This document shows, piece by piece, positions 1 to 8,079 of a DNA stretch of 64,000 bases. A program made the translations under genes and the position numbers. The DNA comes from CALNYZ01 sp942490945. Its GTDB lineage: Bacteria; Pseudomonadota; Gammaproteobacteria; UBA6429; Thiohalophilaceae. Within the stretch, counting starts at the first letter, position 1. Each line of letters starts with the position of its first letter. The DNA lies in assembly GCA_942490945.1 (NCBI GenBank), contig CALNYZ010000018.1, forward strand, positions 1,612,001 to 1,676,000, read 5' to 3'. Under the pieces are notes generated by a model that saw nothing but the letters and a program-made list of their open reading frames with translations, was not told where the DNA came from and searched no databases.

Positions 1-1
1 T

Positions 2-565
2 TACACAAGTGATAACGTGAACAAGCAACGTGGTGACGGTGTATTCGAGTCAAGCATACGCGGCTTAAAGAAACTTAATGTGCTGGGGTTTGGTTGCGAC
101 AACAGCGGATTGACACTCAATCTTGTTTATAATCCGGTTGGTGCGTTTTTGCCGCCTGCTCAATCTGTGCTGGAAACAGACTATAAGCGTGAGCTATATG
201 ATAAGCACAACATTGTGTTTAACAAACTCTTTACCATAACCAACATGCCGATAAAACGATTTGGCAGTACGCTCATTTCCAATAATGAATTTAATGCCTA
301 TATGGATTTACTAAAGAACAGTCACAACTCCGGTAATTTGCAAACCGTTATGTGTCGAAATCTTGTGAGTATTGACTGGCAAGGCAATGTATTCGACTGC
401 GACTTTAATCAGATGTTAGGTCTGAATATGTGTCAGGAAAAAAGAAACATACGAATTGATGATCTACTTGACCTGGAGTTGGAGCACATTCCGGTCAAGA
501 CGGCGGATCACTGTTATGGTTGTACAGCAGGAAGTGGTAGCAGCTGTGGTGGTGCACTCATTTAA
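2..565 (+). CDS. arsS: Arsenosugar biosynthesis radical SAM protein ArsS, C-terminal part (5' end outside window)
   Basis: This is the C-terminal portion of a radical SAM protein of the ArsS type, which in known systems adds the adenosyl group to dimethylarsenite on the way to arsenosugars. The reading frame is open to the left edge, so the gene starts outside the window; the GTG at 17 is internal, since the codons before it continue family-like sequence. The N-terminal CxxxCxxC iron-sulfur motif is therefore not visible. What is visible is the C-terminal DUF3641-type domain, ending in a cysteine-rich tail (HCYGC, then SSCGG) characteristic of this family. The gene is followed after 19 bases by two small sugar-transfer proteins known from arsenosugar clusters, which supports the call. 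The assignment rests on the tail motif and the neighbours. Confidence 0.85.
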   Translation, partial: YTSDNVNKQRGDGVFESSIRGLKKLNVLGFGCDNSGLTLNLVYNPVGAFLPPAQSVLETDYKRELYDKHNIVFNKLFTITNMPIKRFGSTLISNNEFNAYMDLLKNSHNSGNLQTVMCRNLVSIDWQGNVFDCDFNQMLGLNMCQEKRNIRIDDLLDLELEHIPVKTADHCYGCTAGSGSSCGGALI

Positions 566-584
566 AATAAGGAGTGTCAGCCAT

Positions 585-1265
585 ATGAGCCAAAGTAAAA
601 TTTCTTTTATCATACCTGTCTACAATGAAGAATTGCGAATATCGGACTGTTTACGTCGTCTGGGACAATTAACCGACAATGCTTGTGAAATAATTGTTGT
701 TGATGGCGGTAGTACAGATTCAACAATCGAACATGCAAGTCAATTTCCGGTCGTCCTGTTAACGTCGGACAAAGGACGGGGCATACAACTTGCTGTCGGT
801 GCACGTACAGCAACAGGCGACATAATCGCTATTTTACATGCAGATTCAGTCTTACCCTCAGACGCACTGATGCAAATCAGACAGACATGTAACAAAACAG
901 CCTGGGGACGATTCAATATAAGAATTGATTATAATAAATCTATTTTCCGTCTTGTCGAAAAAATTATGAACATGCGATCCTGCTTAAGCAGTATTGCCAC
1001 CGGTGATCAGGTGATCTTTATGTCACAACAACTATACCGTGAGTATGGTATGCCTGAAGTTCCTCTGATGGAAGATATCGCGCTTTCAAAATTGTTAAAG
1101 AAACACAGTAGATGTGTTTGCGTTAAAAGTACCGTAACAACATCAGCGCGATACTGGGTAGAAAGGGGAGTGTACAAAATAATACTGAAAATGTGGTATC
1201 TGCGAATGGCCTATTTCGTTGGTGTAAGTCCGGAAAAATTGTACAAATTATATTATGAAAAATAA
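585..1265 (+). CDS. Family 2 glycosyltransferase of arsenosugar cluster type (TIGR04283)
   Basis: A 226-residue GT-A fold glycosyltransferase. It opens with IIPVYNEE near residue 10, followed by VVDGGSTDST (nucleotide-sugar binding) and LHADS, the metal-binding region of family 2 enzymes. No membrane segments are evident, so a cytoplasmic enzyme is expected. The short length and its position between arsS and a TIGR04282-like protein match the small transferase associated with arsenosugar loci. The ATG at 585 was chosen because it sits behind an AAGGAG-like ribosome site (569-574) and because the GT domain begins at once; an upstream in-frame extension back to 456 lies inside arsS and has no domain. 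It overlaps the next gene by 11 bases, suggesting translational coupling. The exact acceptor is not readable from sequence. Confidence 0.85.
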   Translation: MSQSKISFIIPVYNEELRISDCLRRLGQLTDNACEIIVVDGGSTDSTIEHASQFPVVLLTSDKGRGIQLAVGARTATGDIIAILHADSVLPSDALMQIRQTCNKTAWGRFNIRIDYNKSIFRLVEKIMNMRSCLSSIATGDQVIFMSQQLYREYGMPEVPLMEDIALSKLLKKHSRCVCVKSTVTTSARYWVERGVYKIILKMWYLRMAYFVGVSPEKLYKLYYEK

Positions 1266-1917
1266 TCGGCTGTGTAAGTCAGATTCTGTTGTGCAAATAT
1301 TTACACGCACACCTGAAATTGGCAAATGCAAAACACGACTGGCTAAAATAACTGGCGAACAAGCAGCGGCAACTATTCAGGCACATATGCTTGGCTATAT
1401 TCTACAAGTGCTTGAGGTTGGCAATTTTTATGATGTTCAAATCTGGTATACCGGCTCTGCGAGTTATCTGAAAACTTGTTTATCTATTCCTGTTTACCAA
1501 CAACAGGGCGAAAGTCTGGGCTCGCGCATGCAATTTGCGATGCAACATGCGCTACAAAATTATACTAAATCAATAATTATTGGCAGTGATTGCATCGGCA
1601 TCTCAGTAAACACCATTCAACAAGCGATTGTACAACTTGATACACATGATGTTGTTATCGCGCCGGCGCTTGATGGTGGCTATACGTTAATTGGAAGCAA
1701 GTGTGCAAATTTATCTGCGTTCAATCTGGCAACATGGGGCGATGAATCCGTGTATGAGCAGACATTGCAAGCCATGCATGCTGACAATTTGGGAATCGAT
1801 GAACTGGCTGCGCAGATCGATGTCGATACACATGAAGATCTGGTTCAGGCTTTCAATACAATTCCTGATTGGAAGGAATACTATAATAAAAACAATAACA
1901 TAGAATTTAAAGGGTAA
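1255..1917 (+). CDS. DUF2064 / TIGR04282 glycosyltransferase-like protein of arsenosugar cluster
   Basis: A 220-residue protein with a nucleotidyltransferase/GT-A-like fold. Recognisable pieces are the N-terminal FTRTPEIGKCKTRLA (a phosphate-binding loop like that in CofC/DUF2064 proteins), GSDCIGIS near residue 103, and the PALDGGYTLIG segment followed by WGDESV. The family is usually called TIGR04282 arsenosugar biosynthesis glycosyltransferase. The start codon lies inside the end of the preceding glycosyltransferase gene (11-base overlap), so the three genes from arsS onward form one transcription unit. About 145 bases without a gene separate it from the next one, so the cluster probably ends here. 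The enzymatic step is inferred from the family only. Confidence 0.82.
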   Translation: MKNNRLCKSDSVVQIFTRTPEIGKCKTRLAKITGEQAAATIQAHMLGYILQVLEVGNFYDVQIWYTGSASYLKTCLSIPVYQQQGESLGSRMQFAMQHALQNYTKSIIIGSDCIGISVNTIQQAIVQLDTHDVVIAPALDGGYTLIGSKCANLSAFNLATWGDESVYEQTLQAMHADNLGIDELAAQIDVDTHEDLVQAFNTIPDWKEYYNKNNNIEFKG

Positions 1918-2061
1918 TATTTATTAGCAGCAAATCACGGATTTTTAGAATTGGTCTTGGCAAAAGATATATAACAAAAATCAACAGCTTAGCGGATTAA
2001 TTCTTATGAATCTCAATTGAAATTTGATATGATCGGTAACACATGGGGAAATGGAATAAAT

Positions 2062-3285
2062 ATGTACCTGGATTTTTTTCAACTTAATGAACGTCCGTTT
2101 AAATTAAATTCGGATCACAAGTTCTTGTTCGAAAGTGAAGGGCATAAGAATGCGCTGGATCTTTTTAAGGAACTGGTTACGACCGAAGCAAATTTAGGCG
2201 TTATAACTGGCGAAATTGGAGCTGGAAAAACCACTGTGTGCCAGGCTTTTTTGGCCTCACTTGATGACAATTATCTTGTCGCAAAAATACATCAAACGCA
2301 ACTTTCAAGTATTGAATTCCTGCAAATGTTACTGCTTGAATTCGGTGAAAACCTGTTTCTCAGCAGCAAGATTGAGTTACTCGAAAAATTAACTCAATTT
2401 CTGATTACACAAAAACAAAATGGCCGCAAAGTCTTATTGGTAGTAGATGAAGCACAAAACCTTGAAATCGATGTGTTACTGCTGATTAATGAACTGGTTC
2501 AACTCACGGCCTCCGACGGGTTTAAACTGATAAACATTGCATTAATTGGACAGCCGGAATTTAATGATGCACTGGAAACCAGTGCGCTTGCCGATTTTCG
2601 TAAACATTTAAAACTGCGTTACCATTTGACGGCATTGAACAAATATGAGATTCGTCAATATATTTCACATCGTTTGAAAATTGCAGGCATGCGTCATAAA
2701 GTCGAGATGCGACCAGACACGATTCCGTTAATATATTTGTATACAGGTGGTCGTGCACGTTTAATCAATGTTTTATGTGACCATTCATTACTGGCAGGTT
2801 ATGTTGAAAATAAACATATTATTAACACTGCAATAGTAGAATCTGCAATTGAAGAATTACAATGGGTTCCTTTCGGCATGGAGCCAACCGGTAAAATTTT
2901 CAGATTTGGTCAGACTGATTTAAGTGATAAGGAAGAGTATTCGCTGGAATTGATAGAAGGGAAAAAAGTAATTGCGACTTACCCGGTCAACAGCAAACGT
3001 TTACATGTAGGCAGGCACTCTGATAATGAAATTCAGCTCAAAAGTGACAAGGTGAGTCGGCAGCATGCCATTATCATTCACCACGAAGACCGAATTTATA
3101 TTCGTGATATGAACAGCAAAAATGGATGTTACGTCAATCGTAAGCGTATCGATATGCAGGAATTAAATAATGGTGATGTAATTAAAATTGGCGACTTCAA
3201 ATTGATATTTAAATGTGAAAAGATTCTATCAACCGATGAGCCGAGTCTGGCTGCAAATATAATTAATTTTAAAGAGCAAGCATAG
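2062..3285 (+). CDS. ExeA/GspA-type AAA ATPase with C-terminal FHA domain
   Basis: A 407-residue protein joining two modules. Residues about 1-270 are an ExeA-like AAA ATPase: the typical MYLDFFQL start, Walker A GEIGAGKTT near 50-58 and Walker B LLVVDEAQ near 125-132. Residues about 295-385 form a forkhead-associated domain with GRHSDNEI, SRQHA and NSKNG, the phosphothreonine-binding loop residues. ExeA/GspA proteins help type II secretin assembly through a peptidoglycan-binding C-terminus; here FHA takes that place and no transmembrane segment is evident, so the role may be phosphorylation-dependent. The ATG at 2062 is preferred over in-frame starts at 2017 and 2032 because family members begin there. 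A DUF1178 gene follows after 28 bases. No kinase partner is nearby. Confidence 0.85.
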   Translation: MYLDFFQLNERPFKLNSDHKFLFESEGHKNALDLFKELVTTEANLGVITGEIGAGKTTVCQAFLASLDDNYLVAKIHQTQLSSIEFLQMLLLEFGENLFLSSKIELLEKLTQFLITQKQNGRKVLLVVDEAQNLEIDVLLLINELVQLTASDGFKLINIALIGQPEFNDALETSALADFRKHLKLRYHLTALNKYEIRQYISHRLKIAGMRHKVEMRPDTIPLIYLYTGGRARLINVLCDHSLLAGYVENKHIINTAIVESAIEELQWVPFGMEPTGKIFRFGQTDLSDKEEYSLELIEGKKVIATYPVNSKRLHVGRHSDNEIQLKSDKVSRQHAIIIHHEDRIYIRDMNSKNGCYVNRKRIDMQELNNGDVIKIGDFKLIFKCEKILSTDEPSLAANIINFKEQA

Positions 3286-3313
3286 CTCCGATGTACAAGC
3301 AGGTGTGTAATTT

Positions 3314-3727
3314 ATGATAATCTTTAATTTGTATTGCGATAATCAGCATCAGTTTGAAGGCTGGTTTAAAAATGAGACTGAATACGCCAGACAGTTATCA
3401 TCCGGTATTCTAAGATGTCCATGCTGTGACAGCGCCGATGTAAGCAAACAAATGTCTTCCGAGTCACTGATCAAGTCATTTAATTTACAACTTCATGAAA
3501 ATGCCTCCACCAGTAAATTGACCGACATTGAGAAACAGACCATCATAGAGCAACTCGGTGTGTTCCTCGATGAAACCATGGAAACTGAATCAGATGGTAC
3601 TAATGACTTTACTGGCTTCAAATTTGAATTGATCTCGAGTGAGGATGAGTACGCTACTACAGCAGATGAACTTCATGATGAGACGATCAGTTTGAGCGAT
3701 CAAATACCCAAAAAGCTGCTTCAATAG
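3314..3727 (+). CDS. DUF1178 family protein
   Basis: A 137-residue protein of the DUF1178 family, whose function is unknown. The N-terminus has the family pattern: a beta strand (IIFNLYCDNQHQFEGWF), then CPCC near residue 36, which with the earlier Cys8 could bind zinc. The C-terminal half is acidic and looks poorly structured. In other proteobacteria the family is often near amidohydrolase or thioredoxin-like genes, but here it follows the FHA-ATPase by 28 bases and probably shares its transcript. It converges on the diguanylate cyclase gene. Confidence 0.8.
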   Translation: MIIFNLYCDNQHQFEGWFKNETEYARQLSSGILRCPCCDSADVSKQMSSESLIKSFNLQLHENASTSKLTDIEKQTIIEQLGVFLDETMETESDGTNDFTGFKFELISSEDEYATTADELHDETISLSDQIPKKLLQ

Positions 3728-3814
3728 CTCCAGTAATTCAACAACATACATTCATCAGTAACAATAATTCATATATATCATATGCGTATAATATATATTA
3801 TGTTAAATAATATA

Positions 3815-4711
3815 TTATGACAGGTTTGGCCAGATTTGATGGATAAGATTGTTTTTCCCGGACTTCTTGGCGGTATACATCAGGTCATCAACCCGCTTTA
3901 GCATGTCTCGATGTGATTCAGTAAGCTCTGTAAAGGTAATTGCCCCGATACTAAAAGTAACTTTCCAGCGCTCTGCGCGCATGGCGGAAAGTAATTCTTC
4001 ATTCAATTTGGAAATAATTGTTACGCTGTCATGAGGCTGTAAGCCTGGAAAAATAATGGCAAATTCATCTCCACCCAGGCGTGCTGCAATATCGGATTTA
4101 CGAATGCTGTTAAGTATTTTATTTGCTACTACTTGCAGTAATGCATCGCCAGTAGCGTGTCCGAGGTTATCGTTTATCTTTTTAAAATTATCAAGATCGA
4201 TGTAGGCAATTGTAATTGGTGCAGGATAACGCTTATACCGCGAGTATTCCTGATCAAGTCTTTCATAAAAAGCACGTCTGTTTGACATACCGGTTAACTG
4301 ATCGGTGTCTGCCAGATCCTCTTCGAGAGCAAGTTTTTCCCGTAAGATTGCCAGCAGCCATAATATAATAAGGAAGTAACAGAATCTGACTGTGGTATTC
4401 CACACCAGCACAATATAGCTCGAGTAGGTATTTCCTGCTGCGATATCTGCTGCCAGCCAGGCCAGAGATGAAACGATGGCAACCACAACACCTGACCATT
4501 TATTTCCATACCAGACGGCGGCCATGATTGGGATCGTATAAAATACGGAAAAAGACAGTTCCGGACCGATTGCGTAGTCAATAAAACCAAATAATAACGC
4601 ACAGATGATTGTGACTTTGAGGCACGTACGACCATCCATTTTGTCAAGCAAACTATTAATATATGACAGCATTATATATGCTCTACAGACGTTATATGCG
4701 TAAAAACACAT
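3815..4711 (-). CDS. Membrane-bound diguanylate cyclase (GGDEF)
   Basis: A 298-residue inner-membrane protein predicted to make cyclic di-GMP from two GTP. Residues about 30-125 hold four or so hydrophobic segments forming a membrane sensor of unknown ligand. Residues about 130-295 are a GGDEF domain with an intact GGDEF signature at 213-217 and an RxxD inhibitory site (R204, D207) five residues before it, so product feedback is expected. No EAL domain is present. The start at 4711 has an AGAGAG-like ribosome site; an internal ATG at 4672 is possible and would remove 13 residues. The gene stands alone, convergent with DUF1178, and is flanked on both sides by very AT-rich sequence containing ATATGCGTA in the same orientation. 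Confidence 0.9.
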   Translation of the reverse strand: MCFYAYNVCRAYIMLSYINSLLDKMDGRTCLKVTIICALLFGFIDYAIGPELSFSVFYTIPIMAAVWYGNKWSGVVVAIVSSLAWLAADIAAGNTYSSYIVLVWNTTVRFCYFLIILWLLAILREKLALEEDLADTDQLTGMSNRRAFYERLDQEYSRYKRYPAPITIAYIDLDNFKKINDNLGHATGDALLQVVANKILNSIRKSDIAARLGGDEFAIIFPGLQPHDSVTIISKLNEELLSAMRAERWKVTFSIGAITFTELTESHRDMLKRVDDLMYTAKKSGKNNLIHQIWPNLS

Positions 4712-4874
4712 ATATACACTCTCTTGTATATACCTTTTCTGGTGTATGTAAAGGATTTAGAAATATATATTTTCAATGTCAAAATGAACTGATCAGCACC
4801 AAAGATTGTCCACAAGGTAACAGAGTGAAATCAGAATAAGATTTTTAGAGGCTGGTAATAATGTTAACATAAGC

Positions 4875-6254
4875 GTGTCTGTCAAAAATCAGTTACCGGC
4901 CATGAAAAACAGCTCGACAACATCAAACAATCCAATTGCGTTTCTGAGTAATCACCTCGCCAAACTCGTAAGTGGCAGACTCTGGTTAAAAGTGCTCATT
5001 GGTATGGTTCTGGGTATCGTAACCGGTATATTGATCGGACCCACTACCGGCTGGTTTCCAGCCAATACTGCAACCACAATCGGAAACTGGCTTGCCCTGC
5101 CCGGTCAATTATTTTTGACCATTATACAAATGATTGTCATCCCCTTGATTTTTGCCTCAGTTGTTCGAGGACTCACAGCAAGTGATAGCGTTGAGCAATT
5201 ACGGAAAATGGGCCTGGGTGTAGTTATCTATTTTATTGCGACCACAACGATTGCGATAATCATTGGGCTTGGTGTGGCACAACTTGTTAAGCCCGGTAGT
5301 TATGTTGATGCAACCGCATTAAAAGCCACTATTCATACAAGTAAACAAACAACCGCAATCAATACAACGTCTGCGCCAACCTTGTCGGAGCTCCCTGAAA
5401 AACTGGTAACAATACTGCCTACCAATCCACTGACATCCATGGTCGAAGGACAAATGTTGCAGGTTGTATTATTTGCAGCAATTGTCGGTGTCGCTCTGGT
5501 AATGATGAACAAGGCACAATCTAAACCATTGCTGGATTTAATGTCGTCACTTCAGGAAGTGTGCATGACAATAGTTGGTTGGGCAATGCGCCTTGCGCCC
5601 CTTGCTGTTTTTGGTTTGATGGCACAACTCACCACAAAAATTGGTTTAAATGCTTTACTTGGTATGGGTGTTTATGTCGGTACAGTATTGCTCGGTTTGC
5701 TGATACTCTTCATGCTTTACATGTTACTGGTATTATTGCTCACTCGTGACTCACCATTTGGGTTTTTACGTGATACGCGTGATGTTTTGTTGTTGGCTTT
5801 TTCTACCTCCAGCTCAGCGGCAGTAATGCCTCTATCGATAAAAACAGCAGAAGAAAAATTACATATACATCCTTCAGTGTCACAATTTGTTATACCTCTG
5901 GGCGCAACTATTAATATGAATGGAACAGCCTTGTACCAAGGCGTTGCAACTATATTTCTGGCGCAAATATTTGGAGTGGATTTGGGCACCAGTGCCCTGC
6001 TGCTGGTTATTGTAACCGCGGTTGGGGCGTCGGTCGGTTCGCCGGGCACACCCGGAGTGGGCATTGTGATTTTGGCGATGGTACTGGAAACCGCAGGTAT
6101 ACCGGCTGCCGGCATTGTTTTAATTATGGGTGTCGATCGCCTTCTTGATATGTGTCGAACTGCCGTGAATGTTTGCGGTGACCTGGTAGCTGCAAAATTA
6201 ATGAATAAATGGATGATGAAAAATCAAATCGTAAATGGCGGAATTCAGACCTAG
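4875..6254 (+). CDS. Dicarboxylate/amino acid:cation symporter (DAACS family)
   Basis: A 459-residue secondary transporter of the GltP/DctA family, expected to carry glutamate, aspartate or C4-dicarboxylates with Na+ or H+ across the inner membrane. Family hallmarks are visible: the serine-rich hairpin TSSSAAVMP, the unwound TM7 motif NMNGT (NMDGT in most members), the second hairpin GSPGTPGVG, and the TM8 signature CRTAVNVCGD, whose arginine and aspartate contact substrate. About eight membrane segments and two re-entrant loops can be traced. The annotated start is GTG at 4875; an ATG at 4902 is an alternative and neither has a strong ribosome site. The gene is followed closely by tamA but function does not link them. 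Substrate cannot be fixed. Confidence 0.88.
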   Translation: MSVKNQLPAMKNSSTTSNNPIAFLSNHLAKLVSGRLWLKVLIGMVLGIVTGILIGPTTGWFPANTATTIGNWLALPGQLFLTIIQMIVIPLIFASVVRGLTASDSVEQLRKMGLGVVIYFIATTTIAIIIGLGVAQLVKPGSYVDATALKATIHTSKQTTAINTTSAPTLSELPEKLVTILPTNPLTSMVEGQMLQVVLFAAIVGVALVMMNKAQSKPLLDLMSSLQEVCMTIVGWAMRLAPLAVFGLMAQLTTKIGLNALLGMGVYVGTVLLGLLILFMLYMLLVLLLTRDSPFGFLRDTRDVLLLAFSTSSSAAVMPLSIKTAEEKLHIHPSVSQFVIPLGATINMNGTALYQGVATIFLAQIFGVDLGTSALLLVIVTAVGASVGSPGTPGVGIVILAMVLETAGIPAAGIVLIMGVDRLLDMCRTAVNVCGDLVAAKLMNKWMMKNQIVNGGIQT

Positions 6255-6294
6255 ATAAATGATAGTCAAGACTTCATGTGGTATGGCATTCTAA

Positions 6295-8079
6295 ATGCAG
6301 TTAGCTAAATTACTCAACACTAAAAAATCCAGAATAAATTCAATTATTTTTCGATATATATTATTGATAATACCTCTCTTCGTCTGCGCCGCGCCGGTGT
6401 ATGCACAAGTTGATGTTGCTATAAAGATTAATGGCGTCAATGACGAAATAGCAACGAATATACGCCTGTTCCTGAGTCTTGAGCAACAAAAAGGACACAC
6501 TTTATTTGCTGAGTCGCGCGTACAACTATTATATGACAAATCGATAAACGAAATTAAAAATGCCTTGCAACCCTACGGTTATTACCGGCCGAAGATAGAT
6601 AATGCACTAAAAAAAATTAGTGATCAAAAATGGGAGGCAGTGTATACAATTGATCCCGGCCCTGCCCTTGCAATTGCTAATTCAACCATAACTTTACAGG
6701 GTGAAATAAAAACTGACCCAGTGTTTTTGGATCTGTTGAAAAATACTCCGCTTCATGAAGGCGATAAATTCACACATATACAGTATGAAAAATTTAAAGC
6801 AAAGCTTACCGAAATTGCAGCAGAGCGAGGTTACTTTAAGGCGGAATTTTCAACTCACCGGGTTGAAATAGATCTTAAAAAATATACAGCCAGTATTTTT
6901 CTCGAATACAATGGCGGGATTCGATACAAGTTTGGTGATGTGGTTACTGAACAAAACGTATTAAAGCCTGATTTATTCGATCGATATATTCCCTTTAAAA
7001 AAGGCGATCCATACTCATTGAGTATGTTGATAGAGCTTAAGCAGGCGCTTAATGATAGTGATTATTTTCAGATCGTCGATGTTTCGCCCGGAAAGCCGCA
7101 AGATGCGTCTACTGAAGTGCCAGTGAATGTCTCGCTTACGCCAAGAAAACGCCATCGATATTTATTCGGTCTGGGTTATGGTACCGATACCGGTGCACGC
7201 ACAAAAATTGGCTGGACAATACCTCGTGTAAATGACAGTGGCCATCGATTTAGTAGTGAGATAAGGGTTTCAGAAGTTGGATATAGCGTGAGTACAACTT
7301 ACAGTGTGCCTGTATTAAATCCACAAACTGACAAAATGATTTACAGCGCGGGCATTATTGATGAAACGACTGACACGAGTGAAAGTACAATACGCACTAT
7401 AGGTGCTGCTTTGAATAGAAATCGTGGCGCATGGCGTGAATCGTTGGCGATTAATTACCAGCAAGAAGAATATGTTGTTGCAAATGACCGCGGTGATTCT
7501 GTATTACTTATACCTGGTGCAAGCTGGAGCCGCATCTGGGGTCATGACAATATTTACACTCTCGATGGTTTGCGTTTTGATATCAGTGCGCGTGGCGCCA
7601 GCCAAAGTATTATTTCAGATACCGACTTCTTTCAGGCACAGAGCGGTATTAAGGTAATTTCATCAGCGGGGGATAATAATCGACTTATTGCGCGTGGACG
7701 TTTTGGTAGTACCGTTACTGATGAATTTCACCAATTACCTACATCAGTCCGCTTCTTCGCTGGTGGTTCACAAAGTGTACGTGGATACTCCTATCAGTCT
7801 CTTGGTCCTGTCGATAGCAGTGGCAAGGTAGTTGGTGGTAGACATCTTATGGTTGGCAGTATTGAGTTTGAACGAAGACTTGATGAAAAATGGAGTTGGG
7901 CAATATTCTACGATGCCGGTAATGCGATAGATAATCTGTCAGACAAACTGGAGCGCGGCGCAGGTTTTGGTATACGCTGGCAATCCCCTATTGGTCCGAT
8001 ACGTTTTGATGTAGCCAGTGCTGTTAGTCGTGATGGTAATCCATGGCGACTCCATATAAACATAGGGCCCGACTTATGA
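6295..8079 (+). CDS. tamA: Translocation and assembly module TamA (Omp85 family outer-membrane protein)
   Basis: A 594-residue outer-membrane protein. An N-terminal signal sequence ends near PVYAQ (residue 38). It is followed by about 220 residues of POTRA-type repeats and a C-terminal 16-strand beta barrel of the Omp85 family, including GGSQSVRGYSYQSLGP, the conserved loop RGY-type motif of TamA/BamA. With TamB it forms a complex spanning the periplasm that takes part in outer-membrane protein insertion and lipid transport. Its stop overlaps the tamB start in an ATGA arrangement, the usual operon order. The length is close to that of E. coli TamA (577). Confidence 0.93.
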   Translation: MQLAKLLNTKKSRINSIIFRYILLIIPLFVCAAPVYAQVDVAIKINGVNDEIATNIRLFLSLEQQKGHTLFAESRVQLLYDKSINEIKNALQPYGYYRPKIDNALKKISDQKWEAVYTIDPGPALAIANSTITLQGEIKTDPVFLDLLKNTPLHEGDKFTHIQYEKFKAKLTEIAAERGYFKAEFSTHRVEIDLKKYTASIFLEYNGGIRYKFGDVVTEQNVLKPDLFDRYIPFKKGDPYSLSMLIELKQALNDSDYFQIVDVSPGKPQDASTEVPVNVSLTPRKRHRYLFGLGYGTDTGARTKIGWTIPRVNDSGHRFSSEIRVSEVGYSVSTTYSVPVLNPQTDKMIYSAGIIDETTDTSESTIRTIGAALNRNRGAWRESLAINYQQEEYVVANDRGDSVLLIPGASWSRIWGHDNIYTLDGLRFDISARGASQSIISDTDFFQAQSGIKVISSAGDNNRLIARGRFGSTVTDEFHQLPTSVRFFAGGSQSVRGYSYQSLGPVDSSGKVVGGRHLMVGSIEFERRLDEKWSWAIFYDAGNAIDNLSDKLERGAGFGIRWQSPIGPIRFDVASAVSRDGNPWRLHINIGPDL

